A DNA stretch of 64,000 bases from Acidimicrobiaceae bacterium (GTDB lineage Bacteria; Actinomycetota; Acidimicrobiia; Acidimicrobiales; Aldehydirespiratoraceae): the NCBI GenBank assembly GCA_028819005.1, contig JAPPMP010000009.1, positions 7,347-71,346 on the forward strand, given 5' to 3'. A program made the position numbers and the translations under genes. Shown here in pieces: positions 16,659-25,791 of the stretch. A model generated the notes under the pieces. That model did not search any database. It had not been told where the DNA came from and saw only the letters and a program-made list of their open reading frames with translations. Position 1 is the first letter of the stretch, and each line of letters begins with the position of its first letter.

Positions 16659-17696
16659 CTAAATCGTCGCCAGGACCACTACCGAACCCACCCACATGGC
16701 AAGCAGGACGATCCCCTCTGCGCGGCTGACCTTCAATTTGGTGATCATCATCAACGCGCTCACGACAACGATGGCGACCATCATCGTCGAACCCCCAACA
16801 GACAGGTTGGATTCGAGAACTCGCCCAGGGCCCGCGAGCGCAATAACGCCACCCACCGCGAAGCTGTTGAACATGTTGGAGCCAAGCAGATTTCCAATCA
16901 GTAGCTCGATCTCGCCCCGGCGCGCGGCGGCAACGGCCGTGAAGAGTTCAGGAGCCGAGGTGCCGATCGCCACCAACGTGAAGCCGATGAAACCTCCCGT
17001 GAGATCGAGCTCGTCGGCAATCCGTTCGGCCCCTTCGACGACGAACCAGGCCGAACCCGCCACGAGGGCCAACCCGACGATGGTACGGATCGATTCTGTG
17101 GTCCCGGAAGGCGCTGCGTCGCCGACCAACTCTCCCAACTCTCCGGGAAGCGCTCCGAGTTCGGCGTCGGCTGAGGTTTCCGGTCCTGCGGGTTCTGTCG
17201 GCGCAGCCGCTGAGCGTTCGCTTGGGAGCGATTGCGGGGTTCCTGCCGGGTGCCGGGGCGAGGAGCGCAGGATGAAGGCCAACGCTCCCAGCAGCAGCAA
17301 CAGCAGAACAATGCCCTCCAATCGTGTGATGTCTCCCTGAATCAACGCCGCGAAGACGACAACCGACGCAACAGATATCGGAACCTCGCGACGCAGTATC
17401 GAAGGCTTCACGGGCACCGCGGCCATCAGCGTCGCGCAGCCGAGCACCAACGAGATGTTGGCGACGTTGGAACCGATGACGTTGCCGACGCCGATGTCCA
17501 GATTCCCCTCCGCAGCTGCGATTCCAGACACGACCATCTCCGGGGCGCTGGTGCCGAAACCCACAATCACCGACCCGACGATCACCGGCGCAATGCGCAT
17601 CACGACCGCCAATCGGACCGCTCCCTTAACGAACTGATCCGAGGCCGCAGCAAGCACCAGCAGTCCGCCGACCGCGTAGACAAGGCCGATAATCAT
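16659..17696 (-). CDS. Calcium/sodium antiporter (CaCA family, YrbG-like)
   Basis: A 345-residue membrane protein with two inverted halves, each with the alpha-repeat signature: VGFGTSAPEMVVSGIAAAEG and IGNVIGSN in the first, AIGTSAPELFTAVAAARRG and GNLLGSNMFN in the second. About ten hydrophobic helices are visible, with an acidic cytoplasmic loop of about 60 residues (ETSADAELGALPGELGEL) between halves. It exchanges Ca2+ (or another cation) for Na+ or H+. It begins 19 bp after the ftsK stop on the same strand. Confidence 0.92.
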   Translation of the reverse strand: MIIGLVYAVGGLLVLAAASDQFVKGAVRLAVVMRIAPVIVGSVIVGFGTSAPEMVVSGIAAAEGNLDIGVGNVIGSNVANISLVLGCATLMAAVPVKPSILRREVPISVASVVVFAALIQGDITRLEGIVLLLLLLGALAFILRSSPRHPAGTPQSLPSERSAAAPTEPAGPETSADAELGALPGELGELVGDAAPSGTTESIRTIVGLALVAGSAWFVVEGAERIADELDLTGGFIGFTLVAIGTSAPELFTAVAAARRGEIELLIGNLLGSNMFNSFAVGGVIALAGPGRVLESNLSVGGSTMMVAIVVVSALMMITKLKVSRAEGIVLLAMWVGSVVVLATI

Positions 17697-17715
17697 TGAT
17701 TTCCAAACCTACCGA

Positions 17716-20325
17716 TCAAAAATCGATATCGGGCCCATCGCCGTCGGACACAGTGCCATCGGACACAGTGCGGAACCCGCCAGTGCCGGTTCCGTGAACC
17801 TCTGCTTCAGCGGATCCCGACCCGTCACCGCGATGAATGCCTGAGGTTGCACCGGTCTGACGACGCTGTTCGAGCTCTTCGCTGCTGATCAGGACTTCTC
17901 TAGCCTTGGACCCCGTCGACGGCCCGACAACGCCCTGCTGCTCCAAGAGGTCCATGATGCGGCCCGCTCGAGCGAACCCGACCCGGAGCTTGCGCTGCAG
18001 CATTGAGGTTGAGCCGAGTTGGGTCCCAACGACCAGTTCCATCGCCGCGCTGAGAAGTTCATCGCCGTCTTCGGCGGTTTCGGCTGGGGTCGCAGTTATC
18101 GATTCGAGCGGCGTGTCGGTGATCCCGTCAGCGGCAGTCTGCGAAGAGGCAGAACCTGCGGACGCGTCCGCATCGCCGGACTCCGATGTCGCTGCCGGGT
18201 CGGCTTTGAGCTTCTTCGCCTGATCACGCCAATGGCGCACAATGTCTCGAACCTCGGACTCCTCAACCCAGCAGCCCTGTATTCGATGCAGCGCTGAAGA
18301 CGAAGTGCCCAGCATCAAAAGGTCCCCGCCTCCCACTAGGCGCTCCGCTCCCGCCTGGTCGAGAATGACTCTGGAATCCGTGAGGCTCGATACCGCGAAG
18401 GCCCATCGGCTCGGGATGTTGGCCTTGATGACGCCGGTGATGACATTGACCGACGGGCGTTGTGTGGCGATCACCAGATGAATTCCGACGGCCCGCGCCA
18501 TTTGAGCGATCCGCGCGATCGACTCCTCCACATCGCGCGCTGCCACCATCATCAAGTCGGCCAACTCGTCGACCACCACTAGGACGAAGGGCAGCCGACT
18601 GTAGGCGAGCGGCTCGCCGTCGTCGTCGAGCACTCCGAGGCGAGGCTTCAAGGTACCGCTGTCGACAGCCTGGTTGTAGCCGGTGATATCGCGCACACCC
18701 GCGTCTGCCAGGAGGTCGTATCGGCGATCCATCTCGCGCACCGCCCAAGCCAGGGCATTGGCGGCCTTTCGGGGGTCGGTGACCGGCGCGGTGAGCAGAT
18801 GCGGGATCTTGTCGTACTGCCCCATCTCAACCCGCTTCGGATCGACGAGGATCATCCGCACCTGGTCCGGCGTTGAGCGCATGAGGATCGAGGACAGCAA
18901 CGAGTTGAGACACGACGACTTCCCCGAACCGGTGGCGCCCGCGATCAGCACATGGGGCATGGTGGCGATGTTCACCACCACGTTGTGGCCGTTTATGTCA
19001 CGGCCGACTGCAACCTCGAGGGGGTGGGTGGCCTGCTTTGCCTCTTTTGACGCCAGGATGTCGCCGATCGTGACGATCTCGCGTTTGTTGTTGGGCACCT
19101 CTACGCCGATCGCGCGTTGCCCGGGGATCGGGGCGAGGATGCGCACATCCGGCGACGCCATGGCGTAGGCCATGTCCTTGCGCAGACTCTCGAACTTCGT
19201 GACCTTCACTCCCTCGCCCAACGTCAACACATAACGGGTGACGGTCGGACCGACTATCGGTTCCAACAAGGTGGTTTCCACACCGAACTGGGAGAGTGTG
19301 GCCTGCAGCCGCTTGCCGCGCTCCGCCACATCGACCGTGTCGATCTCCTGTTTGCGGCTGCGAGACAGCAGCGACACGGACGGCAGCGTCCACTGGCTCA
19401 TCTCGAGCGGCAGCTTCTGTTCGGTGACCAACCCAGGCTCGAGTTTCGGTCTGCGTGTCCGCCGCTTCGTCGGCTCTGGTTCGGCTGCGGCTGCGGTTCC
19501 TTCGACCTCGGCCTCGGGTAGGCCGGCCGTGTCGGCTGCATCCGCGTCGGATCCGCCGGCGAGAGCATTCTCAGCAAAGGCGCTCCCACCGACGGGTTCC
19601 GCAGCATCGACGACAACGCCGAACTCATGTCCGTCGGAAACCTCGACCCGCGTCTGGGTGGCTTCGGGTTTGGACAAATCGCTGAACAACGCTTGAACCT
19701 GCCCCTTCAGCCAATTCAGGGGCGGGCGTACGATCATGAGAAGACCCCGGCCCAGCGCGCCCGCGGAACTGCCGGTCAGCACGATCAGTCCAACAACGCC
19801 CAACAAGCCAAGTATCAAGACGCTCCCGGTGACCGCCGCTGCGGCATGGAGCGCGCCACCGACGCCGATCCCGAGCATGCCGCCGGCTGCTCCCAGGTCA
19901 TCGACCGTGTCGCCGATCCCGGGGCGGCCGGAGACGACATGCAAAAGCCCGCTCAGCGACACCAGCAGCAGGATCCCGCCGACGGCGACGCGCGCGGGCC
20001 ATTCGGACTCGCCTTCGCCCCCCGTTCCGCGAATGAGCGCAACGCCTAGGGCAACCAGACCGAGCGGCACAACAAAGCGAATCAGGCCGACCGCCGCCGC
20101 GAGCCCATCGTCGACCGCAGCCCCCACAACGCCTGCGGCGTCGAACCACAGACTGGCCGCGCTCAACAGGCCCGCCAGGATTGCTCCCAGTCCCCAGAGG
20201 TCGCTTCGATGGCCCGACAACACGCGAAAAACCGAGCGCCGTGAGACGGCCGACTTCACAGAGGCGCGCTTTGAGTCTTTCTTTGAGTCTTTCTTGGAGT
20301 TTGCGGTGTCTGCTTTCCCGGCCAC
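17716..20325 (-). CDS. ftsK: DNA translocase FtsK/SpoIIIE
   Basis: An 869-residue translocase. The N-terminus is a Lys/Ser repeat (KKDSKKDSK) followed by four membrane helices (to about residue 190), then a linker to about 310. The alpha-beta motor follows: TRYVLTLGEGVKVTKFESL, GVEVPNNKREIV, Walker A GATGSGKSSCLNS, Walker B VLVVVDELADLMM, and RIAQMARAVGIHLVIATQRP. The gamma winged helix ends it (STSMLQRKLRVGFARAGRIM) and reads KOPS-like sites. It pumps chromosomes through the division septum. The start is GTG with a weak ribosome-binding site. The last codons carry a small tandem repeat (TVSDGTVSDGD). Confidence 0.95.
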   Translation of the reverse strand: MAGKADTANSKKDSKKDSKRASVKSAVSRRSVFRVLSGHRSDLWGLGAILAGLLSAASLWFDAAGVVGAAVDDGLAAAVGLIRFVVPLGLVALGVALIRGTGGEGESEWPARVAVGGILLLVSLSGLLHVVSGRPGIGDTVDDLGAAGGMLGIGVGGALHAAAAVTGSVLILGLLGVVGLIVLTGSSAGALGRGLLMIVRPPLNWLKGQVQALFSDLSKPEATQTRVEVSDGHEFGVVVDAAEPVGGSAFAENALAGGSDADAADTAGLPEAEVEGTAAAAEPEPTKRRTRRPKLEPGLVTEQKLPLEMSQWTLPSVSLLSRSRKQEIDTVDVAERGKRLQATLSQFGVETTLLEPIVGPTVTRYVLTLGEGVKVTKFESLRKDMAYAMASPDVRILAPIPGQRAIGVEVPNNKREIVTIGDILASKEAKQATHPLEVAVGRDINGHNVVVNIATMPHVLIAGATGSGKSSCLNSLLSSILMRSTPDQVRMILVDPKRVEMGQYDKIPHLLTAPVTDPRKAANALAWAVREMDRRYDLLADAGVRDITGYNQAVDSGTLKPRLGVLDDDGEPLAYSRLPFVLVVVDELADLMMVAARDVEESIARIAQMARAVGIHLVIATQRPSVNVITGVIKANIPSRWAFAVSSLTDSRVILDQAGAERLVGGGDLLMLGTSSSALHRIQGCWVEESEVRDIVRHWRDQAKKLKADPAATSESGDADASAGSASSQTAADGITDTPLESITATPAETAEDGDELLSAAMELVVGTQLGSTSMLQRKLRVGFARAGRIMDLLEQQGVVGPSTGSKAREVLISSEELEQRRQTGATSGIHRGDGSGSAEAEVHGTGTGGFRTVSDGTVSDGDGPDIDF

Positions 20326-20414
20326 GATACCGAAACGCTACCAGCGGGGCAGGTCGGCCTCATGTACCCCGCGGGAGCCCCTGTCCGGGAGAACCTTCAC
20401 GGGGCTCGCGGAGA

Positions 20415-22076
20415 TCAACCGTCGCGGACCATCGGCACGATCATCGGGCGGCGCCTGGTCCTCTCCGAGACAACGCCACCGGCGGTTCGCCGCACGATCT
20501 GCGAAAGGCGGGCCAGATCATCGACATCGTCGTCGAGCGCCCGCATCACCGCTCGTTCGACCGCGTCGACAACGGCTGTCTCGTGGGCACTCAGCGCAGG
20601 CTGTTCCACCCAACCGCGCGAAACCACATCGGGACCGGCCGACAACTCCCGCCGCTCGACGTCGACATGCACTATCACCGCCACGAAACCATCGTCGCCC
20701 AGCACCCGCCGGTCGCCGAGCACAGCGTTGCCCAGATCGCCGACGGTGCCGTCCACATAGAGGTGATCACCACCGACCGACCCGAGATGCACCAGCCCGG
20801 CGTCGGACAGCTCCAACTGATCGCCGTCTTCAGCCAGGACCACATGATCGTCGTCCATTCCCATCCCCAAGGCCAGGTCGCGATGCGCCACGAGGTGGGC
20901 GTATTCGCCGTGTACCGGCACGAAGAACTCGGGCACTGCCACAGAATGCAATGTCTGGAGTTCGGCCTGTTTGCCGTGTCCGCTGGTGTGAACGTCCACC
21001 TGCCCGCTGTGGATGACCTTCGCTCCGAGGCGGGCGAGCCCGTTGCGGACCGCGGCCACCGCGGTCTCGTTCCCGGGAATCGGGTGCGCCGAGAATATGA
21101 CGGTGTCGTTCTCGTCGAGGGCCAGCCAGCGGCTCTCTCCCCTCGCCATTTGGGTGAGCGCCGCTCGAGGCTCACCCTGGGAGCCGGTGCACACGACACA
21201 GACTCGTGCGGGGTCGAGGTCGTCGATGTCTTCGGCGTCTTTGATCGCATGGTCGGGGATGCGGAGAATCCCGACATCGCGCGCGAGCTTGACATTGCGG
21301 CGCATCGACAGTCCCACCGGCACGACGACCCGGTTGGTGGCTGTCGCAGCATCGGCCACCTGCTGCAGCCGATGGATATGGCTGGCGAAAGAGGCGACCA
21401 CCACGCGCCGCTCGTCATTGGCGCGCAGCAGCCCCGTGAGGACCGCGCCGATCTCTTTCTCTGAGCGGGATGCACCTGGACTGTCGGCGTTGGTCGAGTC
21501 GGCGAGCATCAGTCGAACGCCGGGATCGTTGGCCAGCGCGCCGATCCGCGACAGGTCCGTGCGACGACCATCGACGGGGGTCAGATCCAGCTTGAAGTCG
21601 CTCGAGTGAAGGATCACCCCTTGCTCGGTGTGGAAGGCAGTGATGTTTCCCGAAGGAATGGAGTGGGTCACCGGCAGGAATTCGCAGTCGAACGGGCCGA
21701 TCATCATCCGGTCGCCGTCGCGGACTCGGCGCAGATCGGCTCTGTTGTTCAGGCCGGCCTCGCGAAGCTTGTGCTTGATCATGCCGAGTGTGAATTCTGA
21801 CCCGTATATGGGCAGCGCCATATGGCGGAGCAGGTAGGGCAGCGCGCCGATGTGGTCTTCGTGGGCGTGTGTGGCGATCACCGCGTCGACTCGATCGGTG
21901 TTGGCGATCAGCCAGTCGAGGTCGGGCAGAACTGCGTCCACTCCCGGCAGATCATCCCCGGCGAACATCTGGCCGCAGTCGAGCACCACGATTCGGCCCT
22001 CGGTTTCAATCGCCGCGCAGTTGCGTCCGATCTCCCCGAGCCCGCCAAGAAAGGTGATGCATACAGGTTCTGCCAT
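20415..22076 (-). CDS. rnj: Ribonuclease J
   Basis: A 553-residue metallo-beta-lactamase/beta-CASP RNase. ITFLGGLGEIGRNCAAIE opens the protein, THAHEDHIGALPYLL is the zinc motif, and LPVTHSIPSGN, LMLADSTNAD, SGQVDVHTSGHG and FFVPVHGEYAHL are RNase J motifs. The C-terminal domain is of normal length. It combines 5' exonuclease and endonuclease activity in mRNA decay and rRNA maturation, and fits with the nearby pnp. It starts 17 bp after dapA. The dapA stop and this start lie inside a 17-bp direct repeat (CATGTCAGGASCGGCC). Confidence 0.95.
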   Translation of the reverse strand: MAEPVCITFLGGLGEIGRNCAAIETEGRIVVLDCGQMFAGDDLPGVDAVLPDLDWLIANTDRVDAVIATHAHEDHIGALPYLLRHMALPIYGSEFTLGMIKHKLREAGLNNRADLRRVRDGDRMMIGPFDCEFLPVTHSIPSGNITAFHTEQGVILHSSDFKLDLTPVDGRRTDLSRIGALANDPGVRLMLADSTNADSPGASRSEKEIGAVLTGLLRANDERRVVVASFASHIHRLQQVADAATATNRVVVPVGLSMRRNVKLARDVGILRIPDHAIKDAEDIDDLDPARVCVVCTGSQGEPRAALTQMARGESRWLALDENDTVIFSAHPIPGNETAVAAVRNGLARLGAKVIHSGQVDVHTSGHGKQAELQTLHSVAVPEFFVPVHGEYAHLVAHRDLALGMGMDDDHVVLAEDGDQLELSDAGLVHLGSVGGDHLYVDGTVGDLGNAVLGDRRVLGDDGFVAVIVHVDVERRELSAGPDVVSRGWVEQPALSAHETAVVDAVERAVMRALDDDVDDLARLSQIVRRTAGGVVSERTRRRPMIVPMVRDG

Positions 22077-22093
22077 GTCAGGACCGGCCCATG

Positions 22094-23029
22094 TCAGGAG
22101 CGGCCCAGCGCTGCGAGCACCGTCCGGGCCTCTGCCACGAGGCCCTCCGGTTCAGGCCCCATGGGCAGGCGTGTAGGCCCGCCGGGCAGGCCCATGGCCC
22201 GCAGCATCGCCTTGGTCGGGACGGGGTTGGGGGCGTCGTCGCCCGTCTCGAACTGATAGGACGGGATCAGCCTGCGGTTGATCTCAGCGGCGCAGTGAAC
22301 GTCGCCGGAGAAGAACGCCTCCATCATCTCAGCCACTTCGGAGCCGATCCAGTGAGTGGCCACGCCGATGGTGCCGACCGCGCCGATCGCCAGCAATGCC
22401 AGGGTGAGCCCGTCATCGCCGCTGTAGACCTCTGTGCCTTCGGGGGAGATCGCAAGCAGCCTCGCAGTCTCGGCGGGGTTTGCGGATGCATCTTTCACCC
22501 CGATGATGTTGGGAGCGTCGGCGAACAGCTCCGCCATGGTCTCAGTGGTGATCTTGCGGCCCGTGCGCGTGGGGATGTCGTAGAGCAGGATCGGCAGATC
22601 AGTGGACTGCGCGCAAGCACGGAAGTGCTCGCTCAGTCCTGCCTGGCTCGGACGGTTGTAGTACCCCGCAACATGCAAGAGCCCTGTCGCGCCCGCTTGA
22701 GTGGCGCGTTCGCTCAGTTCCACCGCGGCACGGGTGTCGTTGCTGCCTGCGCCCGCAACCACCGGTTTGTCGACGGCTTGCACCACCGCAGCGATCAGAT
22801 CGATCTGTTCGTCGTGTGTGAGAGTCGGACTCTCGCCCGTGGTGCCCGCTACGACCAGGCCGTCGCTGCCGCCTTCGGTGGTGAGGTGGCGGGCCAGCCG
22901 TTGAGCTCCGTCGAGATCGAGCGATCCGTCGGCGTTGAACGGCGTGACCATGGCGGTCAGCACACGCCCGAAGCGTGCTTCCACAGGACTTGCCTGCATC
23001 TGGTTGGCCTGCATCTGGTTAGCCTGCAT
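22094..23029 (-). CDS. dapA: 4-hydroxy-tetrahydrodipicolinate synthase
   Basis: A 311-residue TIM-barrel aldolase. GTTGESPTLTHDE, the catalytic Tyr in LHVAGYYNRPS, YDIPTRTG and the Schiff-base Lys in IIGVKDASAN are all present. It condenses pyruvate and aspartate semialdehyde in lysine and diaminopimelate synthesis. The N-terminus is a 15-bp tandem repeat encoding MQANQMQANQMQAS, which gives three possible ATG starts (23029, 23014, 22999). None has a clear ribosome-binding site, so the start is uncertain. dapB lies two genes upstream with SURF1 between. Confidence 0.95.
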   Translation of the reverse strand: MQANQMQANQMQASPVEARFGRVLTAMVTPFNADGSLDLDGAQRLARHLTTEGGSDGLVVAGTTGESPTLTHDEQIDLIAAVVQAVDKPVVAGAGSNDTRAAVELSERATQAGATGLLHVAGYYNRPSQAGLSEHFRACAQSTDLPILLYDIPTRTGRKITTETMAELFADAPNIIGVKDASANPAETARLLAISPEGTEVYSGDDGLTLALLAIGAVGTIGVATHWIGSEVAEMMEAFFSGDVHCAAEINRRLIPSYQFETGDDAPNPVPTKAMLRAMGLPGGPTRLPMGPEPEGLVAEARTVLAALGRS

Positions 23030-23148
23030 CTGGTTATCGTGCCACGCCGAAGCAGGAACTGGCTGCCAATTCTAATCTTTGTGTCCTGCTGATCTTTTTG
23101 CCGTGCTTGTGCTCATGGCTTTGAGCACGGGCCCAGGCGCATGGCAGC

Positions 23149-23964
23149 TCAGCGCAGCGGCTCACGGTGTCGCCTGCGCAGGATCAACCCGTAGACGACG
23201 ACGGCGCCCGCGGAGAAGAAGAACCATTGAAACGCATACGAGAGATGCGGACCGTCGTCGAGGCTCTCCGGGGGCACGGGTATGGGCAGTGACGCGCCCC
23301 GGGGTTGCTGCGTTTCTGGCTGCTGTCTGTCCAGTTGCACCCACAGGTCCGCTGCGGCGAGACCGGTGAGCTCTCTGACCCGGTCAAGGTCCAGTCGATT
23401 CAGTTCGGTCAGGATGGCAATGTCATCGCTGCCGATGCTCCCGCCGCCGACGCTTTTGAACGCTCTGCCGACGACCACGACCTCGCCATCGGGGGCGCTG
23501 AGATCCTGGTCATGCACCCCCGCAGCCCACAGACGGGGAACCCAGCCCCGACTTATGACCACAACTTTCCCGTCTCGCAGTTCCATGGGAGTCACAAGCC
23601 AGTTTCCCGGTTCGGCGTCGTAGGTCCGGTTGGCAACCAGAAAGGAATGCTCATCGAGGTACCGGCCGACGACGAGCGCCGGCGTGTGGTCCGGCGGCAA
23701 GGTGGGCAACGCCAGCAACGTCTCGATCTCCCGCGGCTCCGCCTCGGCGATCGCGGAGATTTCGCTGTTTCGCCCCTGTCGTTCCTCGAGGCGCTGTATC
23801 TGCCAGAAGCCCAGGTTGACCATGGTGACGACCATCGCCAGCACGAACAGGTGCGAGAGAACCCAGCGAGTCGAGAACGCCCAGCCCTGCGACGATGCAG
23901 GGCGCATGTCTGGCCGCTCAACCGATCGAGGGGAATTCTCTGGCTCAGAGATCGAGGAAGGCAT
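23149..23964 (-). CDS. SURF1 family cytochrome oxidase biogenesis protein
   Basis: A 271-residue membrane protein. The N-terminal helix runs LSHLFVLAMVVTMVNLGFWQ and is followed by the SURF1 signature LGFWQIQRLEER. A soluble extracytoplasmic domain contains VVISRGWVP, and the C-terminus has HLSYAFQWFFFSAGAVVVY then basic residues, the second SURF1 hallmark. It assists haem or copper insertion in cytochrome c oxidase. The ATG used overlaps the dapB 3' end by 20 bp. An internal Met at 23907 would avoid the overlap but has no better ribosome-binding site. Confidence 0.92.
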   Translation of the reverse strand: MPSSISEPENSPRSVERPDMRPASSQGWAFSTRWVLSHLFVLAMVVTMVNLGFWQIQRLEERQGRNSEISAIAEAEPREIETLLALPTLPPDHTPALVVGRYLDEHSFLVANRTYDAEPGNWLVTPMELRDGKVVVISRGWVPRLWAAGVHDQDLSAPDGEVVVVGRAFKSVGGGSIGSDDIAILTELNRLDLDRVRELTGLAAADLWVQLDRQQPETQQPRGASLPIPVPPESLDDGPHLSYAFQWFFFSAGAVVVYGLILRRRHREPLR

Positions 23965-24709
23965 CTAGGCCGAGGGTCAACCCCTCGAAGTCGGCGATCC
24001 GCTTGCAGCCGAGCAGTACGCCGGGCATGAACGACGTGCGATCAACCGTGTCGTGGCGTATCGACAGGGTCTGCCCGGTCGTGCCCATGAGCACTTCCTG
24101 ATTGGCGACGACCCCTCGCATCCTCACAGAATGAACTCTCACCCCGCCGGGGCCTTGACTCCCTCTTGCCCCTGGGAGCACCTCGTGTCGGGTGGGGTCA
24201 TCGCCCCATTCAGCCGACGCCGCCGCAATCCTGTCGGCCGTGTGAATCGCGGTACCTGAGGGAGCGTCTACTTTGGCGTCGTGGTGATACTCGATCACCT
24301 CAACCGTTGAGAAATGGGGAGCTGCCAGTTCGGCGAAACGCATCATCAGCACCGCTCCGATGGCGAAATTGGGCGCTATCAGGCAATTGCTCTCGGTGAA
24401 GGCGTCAGCGAACACCGCCAAGTCCTCATCGGTGAACCCGGTCGTGCCGACCACCGCGTGAATTCCGTTGGCGGCTAGGAATCTGAGCGTTTGACGAGCG
24501 GCCGAAGCGACCGTGAAATCAACGACCACCTCGCAGCGGCTCTCAAGCAGGATTGCAAGGAAGTCATCGGGCGGGTGATCAGGCAGGGCATCAGGCGAGT
24601 CTTTTATGTCGATCGCAGCCACCAGGTCGAGCGCGGGGTCGTCTTGAACCGCGCTGCAGACTGCCTGTCCCATCCGCCCCTGGGCCCCGACGACTCCCAC
24701 GCGCGTCAT
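23945..24709 (-). CDS. dapB: 4-hydroxy-tetrahydrodipicolinate reductase
   Basis: A 254-residue reductase. The NAD(P) motif is VGVVGAQGRMGQAV at the N-terminus, VVGTTGFTDEDL and APNFAIGAVLMMRF follow, and the substrate-binding motif EYHHDAKVDAPSGTA is complete. It acts directly after DapA in the lysine/diaminopimelate pathway. Seven bases separate its ATG from the stop of the rhomboid-like gene. Confidence 0.96.
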   Translation of the reverse strand: MTRVGVVGAQGRMGQAVCSAVQDDPALDLVAAIDIKDSPDALPDHPPDDFLAILLESRCEVVVDFTVASAARQTLRFLAANGIHAVVGTTGFTDEDLAVFADAFTESNCLIAPNFAIGAVLMMRFAELAAPHFSTVEVIEYHHDAKVDAPSGTAIHTADRIAAASAEWGDDPTRHEVLPGARGSQGPGGVRVHSVRMRGVVANQEVLMGTTGQTLSIRHDTVDRTSFMPGVLLGCKRIADFEGLTLGLDAFLDL

Positions 24710-24716
24710 GAGCGAT

Positions 24717-25634
24717 TCAATCTCGGTCTCGCTTGTCGCGCAGACGCTTGGAGAGGTCTTCTAGGGAACGGCGTTCGGCCTCTGTCAAGCTCTCCAATCC
24801 GTGCTCCCCCATCTTGTCCAACAGCGCATCGATCTTCGCCTGGGCAGCCACTTCACCTGGTGGCGGGGGTGGCGGTGGCGGTTTGACTGATGTGAGGTGA
24901 GTGCTGCGTTGACGGGTTTGGGGGCGCCTGCGCTGCCTGTGCGGGGGGCGACGGTAGGATCTGCCCCCGAGTCTGGCCGGCAGTGGGAACTTGGGTATCC
25001 ACTCGTGTTGTTCGGCGTGGCCCAGGGCCCGCAACAGCAAAGGCGCCAACACGGCCATTATCACCGTGAGGATGAAGTCGTATTCCTCTCGGACGCTTAT
25101 CGCTTGGAGCATCGCCATCCCGACGATGACCCCCGCGAGTCCCCACGCTGGGATACCGGGCCAGAAGCGGATGCTCGAGTAGTGGGTGGCGAACGCGACC
25201 AGAACTCCCAGTTCAACGTAACGGAGGCCGAAGGCGCCGCCGTAGACGCCGACGAGTTCCAGCGCCGTCATTATCAGCGCCGGCACAACGGTCAGGATCA
25301 GCAGGAAGAACGTGTAGCGCAGGCGCCCCATGAGCGCTTCGAGTTGTGACCCCAACATCCAGAACACCGCAATCAACAGCAAAGGCCACAGGCCCGGATT
25401 CGTCGGCAGCGGCCAGGTCACGAGCCTCCAGATCTCGCCTTCGCCCACAGACCCGAACCGAGAGTTTGAGGCGAGTATGAGTTTCTGTGTGATCGGCCGC
25501 TCGAAACCCTCCAACGCCCACACAAACATGTAGGCCACGCTCATCGCCGAAACAATGACGGTGGTGGTGGCGGCGAGCTGACCGACGCGGAACCACGGAT
25601 CGTCGCTCTCACCGAAACTGCGGAACGGCTGCAT
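24717..25634 (-). CDS. Rhomboid-like membrane protein, probable pseudoprotease
   Basis: A 305-residue protein with about six hydrophobic helices (residues 17-205), then a basic region (RRPPHRQRRRPQTRQR), a run of eight prolines and a C-terminal acidic helix. The layout GEIWRLVTWPL and LIAVFWMLGSQLEALMGRLR matches the rhomboid fold. The catalytic GxSG is replaced by GGAFGLRY, with no Ser, so protease activity is unlikely. The tail AKIDALLDKMGEHGLESLTE resembles the small domain often attached to bacterial rhomboids. Role unknown, perhaps a membrane scaffold (inference). Confidence 0.75.
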   Translation of the reverse strand: MQPFRSFGESDDPWFRVGQLAATTTVIVSAMSVAYMFVWALEGFERPITQKLILASNSRFGSVGEGEIWRLVTWPLPTNPGLWPLLLIAVFWMLGSQLEALMGRLRYTFFLLILTVVPALIMTALELVGVYGGAFGLRYVELGVLVAFATHYSSIRFWPGIPAWGLAGVIVGMAMLQAISVREEYDFILTVIMAVLAPLLLRALGHAEQHEWIPKFPLPARLGGRSYRRPPHRQRRRPQTRQRSTHLTSVKPPPPPPPPGEVAAQAKIDALLDKMGEHGLESLTEAERRSLEDLSKRLRDKRDRD

Positions 25635-25680
25635 ACCCCTACAACAGTACAGCCGTCGGCCGCCGCGGGTGCATCAGCGC

Positions 25681-25791
25681 TCGTTCATCGGGGGGTCGCC
25701 GGGGGTCAGCGACAACCGCATCGCGATGCACGCGACACGGCAACGCCCCGCGTCGTTCATCGGGTGGTCGCCGGGGGTCAGCGACGACCGC
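25681..25791. repeat. 39-bp direct repeat flanking 33 bp at the pnp 3' end
   Basis: TCGTTCATCGGGTGGTCGCC plus 19 further bases at 25753-25791 cover the last pnp codons, stop and downstream bases. The same 39 bp recur with two mismatches at 25681-25719. The 33 bases between are unrelated to the flanks. The period is 72 bp, the same as at the helicase 3' end. Confidence 0.88.

Noticed and set aside
20181-21464. 427-residue plus-strand ORF over rnj
   Set aside because: Antisense to RNase J, whose motifs are complete on the minus strand.
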